Part shown: in pieces, positions 37,938 to 47,179 of the stretch
Numbering within the stretch: position 1 is the stretch's first letter
How the letters are laid out: each line of letters begins with the position of its first letter
Assembly: GCA_902506565.1 (NCBI GenBank)
Contig: LR732703.1
Coordinates: 4,420,883 to 4,484,882, forward strand
Source: Burkholderiales bacterium 8X
GTDB taxonomy: Bacteria; Pseudomonadota; Gammaproteobacteria; Burkholderiales; Burkholderiaceae_C
Reading direction: 5' to 3'
DNA: 64,000 nucleotides
The notes under the pieces: model-generated
Database searches by the model: none
Seen by the model: the letters and a program-made list of their open reading frames with translations, nothing else
What the model was told of the DNA's origin: nothing
Translations under genes and position numbers: made by a program

Positions 37938-39197
37938 ATGACGAGCGACCGCAACTTCACTTTGCTGCGCGACGTCGGCATCGGACGCCGACTTCGAACG
38001 GGCCTCGGCGCGTTCGCGGCGGCGCTGCTCGTGGCTTGCGGCGGTTCGTCTTCGGACGGCGATGCGGGAGGCGGCACGAGCCTCTCGCGTCCGCCATCGA
38101 CCTTCGCGCTCGGAGAGGCGCCTCAAGCTTCGGCAGGCACGCCGGCGGCCTCCGGCGCAGCAGACGGACGCGTCGCTGCCGCTCCGACCTCGGCTCAGCT
38201 CGCGAAGGTGCTGCTCGCGCAATCGCTCGTGCAGGCTGCGGACGACCCGGAGCTCGCCTTGCTCGGCCGACGCGACTTGCTGGTGCTGGCCCAGGTCACC
38301 AACCCAGCGCGCGAGGAGCCGACGCCGGAAGGCAGCCTGAAGATCCTCGGCGCCTCCGGCGAGCTGCTGGCCAACCTGCCGCTCGAACCGCCGCGCGGCC
38401 CGGTGCCGATGCTGCTGCCGGACAGCCCCAGTTTCAAGACCGCCTATTCGGTGACGGTACCTGGCAAGCATGTCGTGCCTGGCATCAGGCTGGCGCTCGA
38501 CTTCGGCGGCGGCCAGGTCCAGCGGACCGTCGAACCGGTGATCGGGCCGGCGCACGCGGTCACGCTCGTGACCGTGCCGATCCGCATCGGCAACCAGACC
38601 GGCGAGGTTGCGGCGGACATGGGTGCGGCGGTGGCTGCCCGCCTGCCGTTCTCCTCGGTGCAGGAAGTCGCCCATCCGGTCCACACCTTGCAGTCCGCGT
38701 CCGAACTTCCTTCGACTGCGGCAGGCTGGGAAGCCCTCTTCAGGAAGGTCAACGCCGAACTGCTGCAATTGCAGATCGCAGAAGGCGCTGCCGACGACCT
38801 GCGCAGGTTCTACGTGGGCTTCGTCCCGGCGAGCGGCGCCGCCAGCTTCGGCAACTATGCGACCCGGGTGGCAGCCGTCGGCGACGAGCGAGGCCAGGCG
38901 CGGCCGATCGTCGTCAAGTCGGTGGTGCACGAGCTCGGCCACGCCTTGTTCCTGTCGGATGCGCCCTGCGGCGCGGTGCAGGATCCGGACAAGAGCTTTC
39001 CCTATGCGAATGGCCGCATGGGTGCCGGCAGCCGCTACACCTGGGGCTTCGTCGCCGACATCCAGGCCTTCATCGATCCGCGCGATACCGATCGACACGA
39101 CGCGATGAGCCGCTGCGCCGGCGACACCTTCTCGGACTACAACTATCGCAAGATGATGTCGACGCTCGCAACCGGCGGCTGGTTGGCGCTGCGTTGA
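37938..39197 (+). CDS. Metzincin-like lipoprotein with a changed third zinc ligand
   Basis: A 419-residue paralogue of the previous protein. The N-terminus has a signal peptide with lipobox LVAC (Cys34) and a Ser/Gly-rich linker. Instead of HExxHxxGxxH it reads HELGHALFLSD (331-341): Gly is Phe and the third His is Asp; the Met-turn is DAMSRC (Met390). Some metzincins (for example snapalysin) use HExxHxxGxxD, so zinc binding may persist. Shared flanking segments (DAPCG, SFPYANGRMG, DPRDTDRHDAMSRCAGDTFS) show common ancestry. It starts 15 nt after the first gene. Substrate unknown. Confidence 0.75.
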   Translation: MTSDRNFTLLRDVGIGRRLRTGLGAFAAALLVACGGSSSDGDAGGGTSLSRPPSTFALGEAPQASAGTPAASGAADGRVAAAPTSAQLAKVLLAQSLVQAADDPELALLGRRDLLVLAQVTNPAREEPTPEGSLKILGASGELLANLPLEPPRGPVPMLLPDSPSFKTAYSVTVPGKHVVPGIRLALDFGGGQVQRTVEPVIGPAHAVTLVTVPIRIGNQTGEVAADMGAAVAARLPFSSVQEVAHPVHTLQSASELPSTAAGWEALFRKVNAELLQLQIAEGAADDLRRFYVGFVPASGAASFGNYATRVAAVGDERGQARPIVVKSVVHELGHALFLSDAPCGAVQDPDKSFPYANGRMGAGSRYTWGFVADIQAFIDPRDTDRHDAMSRCAGDTFSDYNYRKMMSTLATGGWLALR

Positions 39198-39210
39198 ACA
39201 AGGGGTCCGA

Positions 39211-41532
39211 TCAGTGCACGAATCCCATGCTGCGGGACTCGCGCACCTCGGGCTTGATGCGGTGTTCCGCGCCCAGCTGCTCCAGGAACTCCTCGGCTGA
39301 AAATTCGGCATCGAGGATCTCGACCTGGCGCTTGACCGCAGCGAAGTCGCCGGGGCACAGCTGGGTCAGCCTGCCAAGACCGGCGCTCAGTTCCGCTGTC
39401 AGGCGAAGCGGATCGCCGCCCAGCGCCTCGGTCACGAACATCCGCTCCCGCTGCTCGGCGGTGAGCGGCATGAACTTGATCTTGAAGGTGAAGCGGCGCA
39501 GGGCCGCCTGGTCGAGTCGATCGATCAGGTTGGTGGTGCAGATGAAGATGCCGTCGAAGCGCTCCATGCCCTGCAGCATCTCGTTGACCTCGGTGACTTC
39601 GTAGGTCCTGATCGCTCCCCGGCGGTCCTGCAGGAAGCTGTCGGCCTCATCCAGCAGCAGGATGGCCTTCTCGGCTTCGGCCTCGCGGAACATGGCCGCC
39701 ATGTTCTGCTCGGTCTCGCCGATGTACTTGCTCATGAGGTCGCTCGCCTGCTTGACGAGCAAGGGCCGGCCGATGGCCTTGGCGATGTGCTCGGCCAGCG
39801 CGGTCTTGCCGGTGCCGGGTGCGCCGTAGAAACACAGCGTGCCGTGTCCCCGCGACCGAAGCGCCTCGGCGATGCGCGGTATCTCGAAGCGGCTTTCGAC
39901 ATGGAGCATGTCGAGGTCGTAGTGCGTGACGCTGCGCCGCACGCCGGTCGCATCGAGCGTGCCGAGTGCCATGTCGGCATTCTTCAGCTGCCGATCGATC
40001 AGCGCCTCGATCGATTCGCCCTCCGTCATCGCGAGATCCGCAAAGCGCACGGCGGTCCGGATCTGGGCCGGCGTGAGCCCCTTGCGGGCCGCCAGCCGGG
40101 AAGCGAACGCGTCGGACACGCTCACGCCTTCGAGCGTCTTGCGCACCAGTTGCTCCCGCGCGCCAGGAGGCGGCGACTTGAGTTCGAGGTGATAGGCGAA
40201 GCGTCGGCGAAACGCCGGGTCGATCTGCTCGATGCGATTGGTGACCCACAGGGTCGGTACCGGGTTGGATTCGAGGATCTGATTGACCCAGGCTTTGCCG
40301 CTCACGCTGCCGCTGGCCGACGATGCGATCTGTTCGGCCCGCGCCATGAGCTGGGCCGCCTCGGTGCTGATCGGCGGGAACACGTCCTCGACCTCGTCGA
40401 AGAGCAGCGCGGCGCGGGCGCTTCCCTTGAGGAAGACTTGCGCGATCTGCAAGGAACGGTAACGGTCTCGCCCGGAGAGCGAATTGCCGTCGCGGTCCGC
40501 GTACTCGACCTCGAAGAGCTCGAGGCCCGCGGCCTGCGCCACCACCTTGGCGAGTTCGGTCTTGCCGGTCCCGGGCGGCCCGTAGACCAGCACGTTCACG
40601 CCGACTTCATTGCGCGCGACCGCGGCCGCCAGCAAGGTCACGAGGACCCGGGTGTCCTCGTCGACGAAAGCGAAGTCGCGTGCCGTCAGGTCGCTCTTGG
40701 CGGAAGGCCGCGTGAACACCGCCATCAGTTCGGCCTGGTCGCGGTATTCGCGCATCAGCACCGGCGGAAGCTTCTCGCTGACCTTCATCAGGTCGGCGAG
40801 GTCGGTGATGTTGTGCTCCGAGATCAGGTTCTCGACCAGGCCGATGCGCTCGAGCCGCGAGCCGGCCCGCAGCGCCTCGCCGACCTCGGTCGCATTGACG
40901 CCCGCCACCTCCGCGATGGCCGCATAGGCCTCGGGCGCATTGTTGACCTTGAACTCCACCAGCAGCGACCGGAGGTCGCGCTGGTAGCGTGCCAGCGTGC
41001 CGTAGAGCAGCAGCGCGCGCTCGGCCTTGTTGAGTTGCAAAAGGCCTGCGAGCGAGTCGATATTCTTCTCGACCAGGGTCGACTGCTTGCGCAGCGCATG
41101 CGTGAGGAAGTCGCGCGTGGCGGCCAGCACCGACAGCAGGTCCTTGGGCTGGTCCTTGGCGTATTCGTCGAGGTAGAAGAAGAGCGTGCCTTCCTCGTAC
41201 GGGCCGCGCCAGACGCCATGGCGCTCCAGCAGGGCACGCCCGTCGAGACGGTCGACGCCCTTCCAGACCTCGTTTCCGGCGCATCGGCGCGCCAGGTATT
41301 CGGCGAGCCGCTGGAGCACGTGTTGCGGCCAGACCAGATGGCGGCCGGTCAACGACAACAGCCCGTTGAGGTCGCGCCGGACGTTGAACCGGGGCCCCTG
41401 CTTGGCTGCGAGCGTGAGCACGAAATGCGAACACATCAGTTCGAGGACCGGCGCATCCTTGAGGCCTGGCGACGGCAATGCCGGTGCGCGGTTCGCGGCG
41501 GGCAGTACATCGACAGTGGAACGCTTGACCAT
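39211..41532 (-). CDS. Double AAA+ ATPase of unknown function
   Basis: A 773-residue protein. An N-terminal all-helical region (1-285) is followed by two AAA+ domains: Walker A GPPGTGKT (318-325) with Walker B ALLFDEVED (375-383), and Walker A GAPGTGKT (570-577) with Walker B ILLLDEAD (624-631). Both retain the ATPase residues. No protease or zinc-finger domain is fused. It resembles Cdc48/SpoVK-type remodelling ATPases in layout. It converges with the 37938 protease gene, stops 13 bases apart. The long frame upstream to 41685 is unsupported; GGAGGG precedes 41532. Confidence 0.8.
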   Translation of the reverse strand: MVKRSTVDVLPAANRAPALPSPGLKDAPVLELMCSHFVLTLAAKQGPRFNVRRDLNGLLSLTGRHLVWPQHVLQRLAEYLARRCAGNEVWKGVDRLDGRALLERHGVWRGPYEEGTLFFYLDEYAKDQPKDLLSVLAATRDFLTHALRKQSTLVEKNIDSLAGLLQLNKAERALLLYGTLARYQRDLRSLLVEFKVNNAPEAYAAIAEVAGVNATEVGEALRAGSRLERIGLVENLISEHNITDLADLMKVSEKLPPVLMREYRDQAELMAVFTRPSAKSDLTARDFAFVDEDTRVLVTLLAAAVARNEVGVNVLVYGPPGTGKTELAKVVAQAAGLELFEVEYADRDGNSLSGRDRYRSLQIAQVFLKGSARAALLFDEVEDVFPPISTEAAQLMARAEQIASSASGSVSGKAWVNQILESNPVPTLWVTNRIEQIDPAFRRRFAYHLELKSPPPGAREQLVRKTLEGVSVSDAFASRLAARKGLTPAQIRTAVRFADLAMTEGESIEALIDRQLKNADMALGTLDATGVRRSVTHYDLDMLHVESRFEIPRIAEALRSRGHGTLCFYGAPGTGKTALAEHIAKAIGRPLLVKQASDLMSKYIGETEQNMAAMFREAEAEKAILLLDEADSFLQDRRGAIRTYEVTEVNEMLQGMERFDGIFICTTNLIDRLDQAALRRFTFKIKFMPLTAEQRERMFVTEALGGDPLRLTAELSAGLGRLTQLCPGDFAAVKRQVEILDAEFSAEEFLEQLGAEHRIKPEVRESRSMGFVH

Positions 41533-41665
41533 CAACACCCTCCAGCAGGGGAAAGGAACGCACTCGCATCCATGGTTCGATCGCGACCATAACGCAACCT
41601 TTTGGCTACGGGAAGTCCGCCCATGCGTAAAAACCCGAAGGCCGGTTAGCCAGCACAATCCCCCG

Positions 41666-42865
41666 ATGGTTGGAATCGACGACATCGAACGCGCTGCCGC
41701 AAGGCTCGAGGGTCAATTGCTCGAGACGCCCTGCGTCGAATCGCGCACCCTTTCGGAGATCGTGGGCGCGACGGTCTTCCTCAAGTTCGAGAACCTGCAG
41801 TTCACGTCGTCCTTCAAGGAGCGGGGGGCTTGCAACAAGCTGGTCGACCTGTCCGAGGGCGGGGCGACCGGGGTGATCGCCATGTCCGCCGGCAACCACG
41901 CACAGGGCGTGGCCTACCACGCCCAGCGGCTCGGCCTCCGGGCCACCATCGTGATGCCGCGCTTCACGCCGGGCGTGAAGATCGAGCGCACCCGCGGCTT
42001 CGGCGCCGAGGTGGTGCTGCATGGCGACACGCTCGATTCGGCCCGGGCCCACGCTTTGGAGCTTGCCGAGCGCCACGGACTCGCCTTCGTGCACCCCTAT
42101 GACGACGAGGCGATCATCGCGGGGCAGGGCACCGTCGCGCTCGAGATGCTCGACGCCGTGCCCGACCTGGACGTGCTGGTGGTCTCGGTCGGCGGCGGCG
42201 GCCTGATCGCCGGCATGGCCGTCGCCGCCAAGGCCCGGCAGCCGGGCATCCAAGTGGTCGGCGTACAGACCACGCGCTTCCCGGCGATGGCCAACGCGAT
42301 CCACGGAACCCGGCATCCGCAGGGAACCAGCACCATCGCAGAGGGCATCGCCGTCGGTACGCCCGGCGTGCTGACCCGGGAGATCATTGCCTCGCAGGTC
42401 GACGATCTCCTGCTGGTCGACGAGGGCGACATCGAGCAGGCGGTGCTGATGCTGCTCGAAATCGAGAAGACATTGGTCGAGGGGGCCGGGGCGGCGGGGC
42501 TGGCCGCGCTGATCCGGCACCCGGAACGGTTCAAGGGAAAACGTGTCGGCCTCGTGCTCTCGGGCGGCAACATCGATCCGCTGCTTTTGGCAGCCATCAT
42601 CGAGCGCGGCATGGTCCGGGCCGGTCGACTGGCGCGCGTGCGGGTCAGCGCACGGGACGTGCCGGGCTCGCTCGCGCAGATCACGGCCACCGTGGCCGAG
42701 GCGGGCGCCAATGTCGACGAGGTGCACCACCAGCGTGCCTTCACGATGCTGGCCGCGCAGAACGTCGAGATCGAACTGGTGCTGCAGACCCGCGGTCGAG
42801 CTCATCTGCAAGCCGTGCTGGACGCCCTGCACCAGGCCGGCTTCGAGGCGGTCGAGCAGCATTGA
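41666..42865 (+). CDS. Threonine dehydratase, ACT-domain type
   Basis: A 399-residue PLP enzyme. The PLP lysine is Lys51 in SSFKERGA, the phosphate-binding loop is SVGGGGLIAG, and an ACT domain occupies the last 75 residues (VSARDVPGSLAQITATVAEA). The single C-terminal ACT domain is typical of the shorter IlvA/TdcB-like form that converts threonine to 2-oxobutanoate and ammonia. It could alternatively act on serine. It is divergent from the AAA+ gene with a 133-bp gap. Confidence 0.9.
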   Translation: MVGIDDIERAAARLEGQLLETPCVESRTLSEIVGATVFLKFENLQFTSSFKERGACNKLVDLSEGGATGVIAMSAGNHAQGVAYHAQRLGLRATIVMPRFTPGVKIERTRGFGAEVVLHGDTLDSARAHALELAERHGLAFVHPYDDEAIIAGQGTVALEMLDAVPDLDVLVVSVGGGGLIAGMAVAAKARQPGIQVVGVQTTRFPAMANAIHGTRHPQGTSTIAEGIAVGTPGVLTREIIASQVDDLLLVDEGDIEQAVLMLLEIEKTLVEGAGAAGLAALIRHPERFKGKRVGLVLSGGNIDPLLLAAIIERGMVRAGRLARVRVSARDVPGSLAQITATVAEAGANVDEVHHQRAFTMLAAQNVEIELVLQTRGRAHLQAVLDALHQAGFEAVEQH

Positions 42866-42882
42866 GGGGCTGGCAAGCCCCT
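42865..42882 (+). terminator. Hairpin overlapping the threonine dehydratase stop codon
   Basis: AGGGGCT-GGCA-AGCCCCT, a perfect 7-bp stem starting on the last base of the stop codon. Followed by AGTTCG, with no T-tract, so weak as an intrinsic terminator. Confidence 0.4.
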
Positions 42883-42942
42883 AGTTCGTGCGCCGGGGCA
42901 GCGCCGGTAAAATGCCTCCAGTTTGAGAACCTAGGAACGCTC

Positions 42943-43095
42943 ATGGCCAACCCCACCCCCGTCGAGCCCGATCATTCGGCGCATATCGAGAAAGATGCCG
43001 TCGAAGGCATCGTCCACCTGATGCCGATCGTCCTGCCGCTCGCCGGCGGCGTCTTGATGCTGCTCTTGGCATCCATCGCGATTTACCTGGCCTGA
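42943..43095 (+). CDS. Small single-span membrane protein
   Basis: A 50-residue protein, too short for most gene callers. A hydrophilic start (MANPTPVEPDHSAHIEKD) leads to one hydrophobic helix (about 26-49, PIVLPLAGGVLMLLLASIAI). AGGAAC precedes the ATG. It sits alone between threonine dehydratase and pckG. Role unknown. Confidence 0.55.
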   Translation: MANPTPVEPDHSAHIEKDAVEGIVHLMPIVLPLAGGVLMLLLASIAIYLA

Positions 43096-43278
43096 CGCCC
43101 GGACGCGGCGCCGAACGACAGACGAGTCGCCGGCGCCGCCGCACCGTATGGCACCCTGGCCGGCGTCGGCTTTCCACTCAACCTCGAGTCCGGAAACGTT
43201 TTTCCCATCGGCTCTCGACTGCATGCACGCGCCGAGATCCGCTAGGAAAGACGATTTTTCAACTTAGGGGACATTGGA

Positions 43279-45126
43279 ATGAACGCAGTCTTGAAGGGCA
43301 TGGTCGTGGAGACCCCTGCCTATGTCAAAAACGCCAAGCTCGTGGCGTGGGTGAACGAAATGGCAGCCTTGTGCAAGCCCGACACCATCTACTGGTGCGA
43401 CGGCAGCACCGAGGAATACGACCGGCTCTGCCAGCTGATGGTCGATGCCGGCACCTTCAAGCGGCTCGACCCCGCCAAGCGACCCAACTCCTACCTGGCG
43501 ACTTCTTCGCCGAGCGACGTCGCCCGCGTCGAGGACCGCACCTACATCTGTTCCGAGCAGAAAGAGCACGCCGGCCCCACCAACAACTGGATGGCGCCGG
43601 CCGAGATGCGCGCCACGCTGAATCCGCTCTTCGACGGTTGCATGCGCGGTCGAACCATGTACGTGGTGCCTTTCAGCATGGGCCCGCTCGGTTCGCCGAT
43701 CGCGCACATCGGGATCGAGCTTTCCGACAGCCCCTATGTCGCGGTCAACATGAAGATCATGACCCGGATGGGCCGCGCCGTTTACGACGTGCTGGGTGCC
43801 GACGGCGAATTCGTGCCGTGCGTCCACACCGTCGGCGCGCCCCTCGAGCCGGGCGAACAAGACGTGCCGTGGCCCTGCAACGCCACCAAGTACATCGTCC
43901 ACTATCCGGAAACCCGCGAGATCTGGAGCTACGGCTCGGGCTACGGCGGCAATGCCCTGCTCGGCAAGAAGTGCTTCGCGCTGCGCATCGCGTCCAACAT
44001 GGGCCGGGACGAGGGTTGGCTGGCCGAGCACATGCTCATCCTCGGCGTGACCAATCCGGAAGGAAAGAAGTACCACGTGGCGGCCGCTTTCCCGAGCGCC
44101 TGCGGCAAGACCAATTTCGCGATGTTGATTCCACCGGCCGGCTTCGATGGCTGGAAGGTCACCACCATCGGGGACGACATCGCCTGGATCAAGCCCGGCG
44201 CCGACGGCAAGCTCTACGCCATCAACCCCGAAGCCGGCTACTTCGGCGTCGCGCCGGGCACCAACATCCAGACCAATCCGAACTGCATGGCCAGCCTGGA
44301 CCGGGACGTGATCTTCACGAATGTCGCCCTCACCGACGACGGCGACGTCTGGTGGGAAGGCATGAGCGAGCCGCCAGCGCACGCCATCGACTGGCAGGGC
44401 AACGACTGGACCCCGCAGATCGCCAAGGAAACCGGCGCCAAGGCGGCGCATCCCAACGCGCGATTCACGGTCGCGGCAACCAACAATCCGGCGCTGGACG
44501 ACGCCTGGGACGACCCGAAGGGCGTGTCGATCGACGCGTTCATCTTCGGTGGTCGCCGCTCGACCACGGTGCCGCTGGTGACCGAGGCACGCGACTGGGT
44601 CGAGGGCGTCTACATGGCCGCGACCATGGGCTCGGAGACCACCGCCGCTGCCGCCGGCCAGCAGGGCGTGGTGCGCCGCGATCCGTTCGCAATGCTGCCT
44701 TTCGCCGGCTACAACATGAGCGACTACTTCCAGCATTGGCTGGACCTCGGCAAGAAGCTCGAGGCGGCCGGCGCCAGGCTGCCCAAGATCTACACCACCA
44801 ACTGGTTCAGGAAGGGCGAGGATGGCAAGTTCGTCTGGCCCGGCTATGGCGAGAACATGCGCGTCCTCAAGTGGATGATCGACCGGATCGAAGGCAAGGC
44901 CGACGGCGCCGAGCACGTCTTCGGGGTCAGCCCGCGTTACGAAGACCTCAACTGGACCGGGCTCGACTTCAGCGCGGCGCAATTCGATACGGTGACCAGC
45001 ATCGACAAGGCCGCGTGGCAGGCTGAATTGAAGTTGCACTCGGTCCTGTTCCAGCAACTCGCGCATCACCTGCCGAAGGAACTGCCCGAAACCAAGGCCG
45101 CGATCGAGCAGCGCCTCGCGGCTTGA
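43279..45126 (+). CDS. pckG: Phosphoenolpyruvate carboxykinase (GTP)
   Basis: A 615-residue GTP-type PEPCK. The kinase-1 (P-loop) motif [13 protein letters not shown] is at 271-283, and [10 protein letters not shown] near the N-terminus and [15 protein letters not shown] are further family markers. It converts oxaloacetate to PEP in gluconeogenesis, needed when growing on aromatic or organic acids such as those degraded by nearby operons. A GGGGAC sequence precedes the ATG. A strong terminator follows. Confidence 0.96.
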   Translation: MNAVLKGMVVETPAYVKNAKLVAWVNEMAALCKPDTIYWCDGSTEEYDRLCQLMVDAGTFKRLDPAKRPNSYLATSSPSDVARVEDRTYICSEQKEHAGPTNNWMAPAEMRATLNPLFDGCMRGRTMYVVPFSMGPLGSPIAHIGIELSDSPYVAVNMKIMTRMGRAVYDVLGADGEFVPCVHTVGAPLEPGEQDVPWPCNATKYIVHYPETREIWSYGSGYGGNALLGKKCFALRIASNMGRDEGWLAEHMLILGVTNPEGKKYHVAAAFPSACGKTNFAMLIPPAGFDGWKVTTIGDDIAWIKPGADGKLYAINPEAGYFGVAPGTNIQTNPNCMASLDRDVIFTNVALTDDGDVWWEGMSEPPAHAIDWQGNDWTPQIAKETGAKAAHPNARFTVAATNNPALDDAWDDPKGVSIDAFIFGGRRSTTVPLVTEARDWVEGVYMAATMGSETTAAAAGQQGVVRRDPFAMLPFAGYNMSDYFQHWLDLGKKLEAAGARLPKIYTTNWFRKGEDGKFVWPGYGENMRVLKWMIDRIEGKADGAEHVFGVSPRYEDLNWTGLDFSAAQFDTVTSIDKAAWQAELKLHSVLFQQLAHHLPKELPETKAAIEQRLAA

Positions 45127-45155
45127 GCTTCGGTCCGGCGGCATTCGTCGCCATG

Positions 45156-45186
45156 AAAAAAGCCGCTTCGATCGAAGCGGCTTTTT
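45156..45186. terminator. Bidirectional intrinsic terminator after pckG
   Basis: AAGCCGCTTCGATCGAAGCGGCTT forms a near-complete palindrome flanked by A6 and T5 tracts, so it can stop both pckG and the leftward gene at 45250. Confidence 0.9.
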
Positions 45187-45249
45187 GTTGGTCCAGGTCC
45201 GGCGACGAGCTGGACCTGATTCGGTGGCCTCGAAGAGGCAGACGGCAAC

Positions 45250-45795
45250 TCAGTAGTACTTGCCGAGGTTGACGCGGCGCATGGCTTCGTAGAGCGTCGG
45301 CATGCGGGTGGCTTCCGAGCGCTTCGCGACGATCGAGATCGAAGCTTGCTTGGCCGCGATCGGCGCTTCCGAAGACTCTTCTTCTTGCCGGCCGGCAGCT
45401 GCCACCAGGTCCATCATGATCCGCGAATCACGCTGAGCGAAGGCCAGGAACTGCGCGTCCGCGCGGTTCGCGGCGCGGCGCTCGGCGACTTGCTTGAAGA
45501 ACCCGATCGTGCGCAACGACATCGAGCGGGCGGTGTCTGCGAAGAACGCCAGCGCGCCGAATGCAACCACCCAGAGCACTAGCCAACCTGCGAGCAGGCC
45601 GCCTTCGGCCGAGGTCGACATCAGCCGGTCGGCGACGACCAGCAGCGAAGAAACGATCGCCGCGAGCAGCAGGGCCGCCAGGCCGCGGGCGCCTTCGAAA
45701 TTGCGGCGAGCGCCGCGCGCCCAGCTGAAGAGCGCTTCTGCGCGATCGACGCCAGGATGAGAGGTCGGTTGGTCGACGTGAACAAAACTTGTCAT
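45250..45795 (-). CDS. Two-helix inner-membrane protein of unknown function
   Basis: A 181-residue protein starting MTSFVHVDQPTSHPGV, with GGAGGG upstream of its ATG. Two adjacent hydrophobic segments (about 43-62 and 72-93) are followed by a long charged cytoplasmic tail with ERRAANRADAQFLAFAQRD, likely coiled coil or helical, and a terminal NLGKYY. The open frame to 45891 is unsupported. It is divergent from the LysR gene (104-bp gap). I do not recognise the family. Confidence 0.65.
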   Translation of the reverse strand: MTSFVHVDQPTSHPGVDRAEALFSWARGARRNFEGARGLAALLLAAIVSSLLVVADRLMSTSAEGGLLAGWLVLWVVAFGALAFFADTARSMSLRTIGFFKQVAERRAANRADAQFLAFAQRDSRIMMDLVAAAGRQEEESSEAPIAAKQASISIVAKRSEATRMPTLYEAMRRVNLGKYY

Positions 45796-45899
45796 GGTGA
45801 ATCCCTCCAAAGGACGAAAGGCCGAAGCCGATGGAGTGATATTAGGGGTTACCCTAGTAGAACTCCACTTTATCTTTGTGATGTTTATCATTCACCAGG

Positions 45900-46883
45900 A
45901 TGATGGACGTCAACTTTCGCACGCTGGATCTCAACCTCCTCCGGGTGTTCGACGAGGTCATGGCGGAGCGGAACCTGACGCGCGCTGCGCGCAACCTGTC
46001 GTTGACGCAGCCCGCCGTCAGTAATGCGCTGCGGCGCCTGCGCGAAGTGCTGGGCGACGAGCTGGTCCGGCGAGCGGGCCCCGGTGTCGAACCGACGCCC
46101 CGGGCGCAGGCGATGTGGCCGGTGGTGCGCGACGCGCTGCGCCAGTTGCAGCACACGCTGGCGCCGAGCGGCTTCAACCCGGACGTGGCCGATACGACCT
46201 TCCTGTTGTCGATGGCGGACGCCACGGCCGCGGAGCTCGTGCCGGGCCTGGTGCAAATCGTCGAAGAAGAAGCGCCGGCGATTTCGCTGCGGGTGTTGCC
46301 GCTCACCACGCGTGATCCGCGGCCAATGCTCGAACGAGAAGAGGTCGACATGGCCATCGGATACTTTCCGGCGGTGGTGGCCAGCCTGGCTGCGCGAGGT
46401 CAGTCGGACGCTGCGGTGCCGTTCGAGACCCAGCGCCTTTATGTCGGCGAATATGTCTGCGTGATGCGGAAAGGCCATCCGCTCGAATCGAAAGCGCTGA
46501 CGCTCGACGAGTTCTGCGCGGCCCGCCACCTCTTGGTGAGCTTTTCGGGCAGGCCCTACGGTTTCATCGACCAGACGCTCGGCGCGCTCGGGCGGGAGCG
46601 CCGAATCGTGATCACGGTGAACCAGTTCTTCACGGCCGGGCGGGTGGTCGCCAACTCGGACCTGTTGACCGTGCTGCCGCGGCACTTCGTCAAGGTGACC
46701 GGTATCGACGAGCAACTGGTCTTCAGGACACTGCCTTTTGCGCAACCGCTGGTCCACGTGGACGCCATCTGGCATCGGCGGGCACAGCATGGGCACGCCC
46801 ACGAATGGTTGCGACAAGCCCTGGTGCGCTCGGCGGCGTCGGCTTTTTCGACCACCGACGCGGATCGCGACGAGCCCGGCTAG
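45900..46883 (+). CDS. LysR-family transcriptional regulator
   Basis: A 327-residue regulator. The N-terminal HTH spans about 8-66 (LTRAARNLSLTQPAVSNALR), and the effector domain follows with EREEVDMAIGYFP. It resembles the NodD/LinR-type subgroup. It is divergent from the small membrane protein gene at 45250, its most likely target; the interval contains TAGGG-N4-CCCTA (45843-45856). A second ATG one codon later is possible. Effector unknown. Confidence 0.88.
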   Translation: MMDVNFRTLDLNLLRVFDEVMAERNLTRAARNLSLTQPAVSNALRRLREVLGDELVRRAGPGVEPTPRAQAMWPVVRDALRQLQHTLAPSGFNPDVADTTFLLSMADATAAELVPGLVQIVEEEAPAISLRVLPLTTRDPRPMLEREEVDMAIGYFPAVVASLAARGQSDAAVPFETQRLYVGEYVCVMRKGHPLESKALTLDEFCAARHLLVSFSGRPYGFIDQTLGALGRERRIVITVNQFFTAGRVVANSDLLTVLPRHFVKVTGIDEQLVFRTLPFAQPLVHVDAIWHRRAQHGHAHEWLRQALVRSAASAFSTTDADRDEPG

Positions 46884-47062
46884 CGGATGACGCTCAGGTA
46901 GGCGGTTGCGGCTACGCGAAGCTCCTGCGCATGCTGGGCGTCGAGGCCGGTGCGAACGTCTGCGGCTTCCATGAGAACCTGGGCCGGCGACGGGGGTTGG
47001 ATCGACGGGTCGATGTGGATCAGGCGGCCGATGAAGACCTTGAAGGCGGATAAGCGTGACAT
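46880..47062 (-). CDS. Small unknown protein between the LysR and phosphoesterase genes
   Basis: A possible 60-residue gene, MSRLSAFKVFIGRLIHIDPS at its start, followed by AADVRTGLDAQHAQELRVAA. The helical, charged pattern and GC3 bias suggest it may be real, but nothing confirms it. The stop overlaps the LysR stop by four bases and it is divergent from 47180. Confidence 0.4.
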   Translation of the reverse strand: MSRLSAFKVFIGRLIHIDPSIQPPSPAQVLMEAADVRTGLDAQHAQELRVAATAYLSVIR

Positions 47063-47179
47063 GTTGGTGCGCGAGAACGCGGCTTGATGGACAGAAATCT
47101 CAGATTAAGGGTTTTCCCTGAGATTGGAAGAGGCGGCTCATGCGTGATTTGCATGTCGCGATTCACCTAGACTGCATCG

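Noticed and set aside
45843-45856. TAGGG-N4-CCCTA as a defined LysR operator
   Set aside because: The arms are only 5 bp and it does not match T-N11-A exactly; mentioned only as context for the LysR gene.
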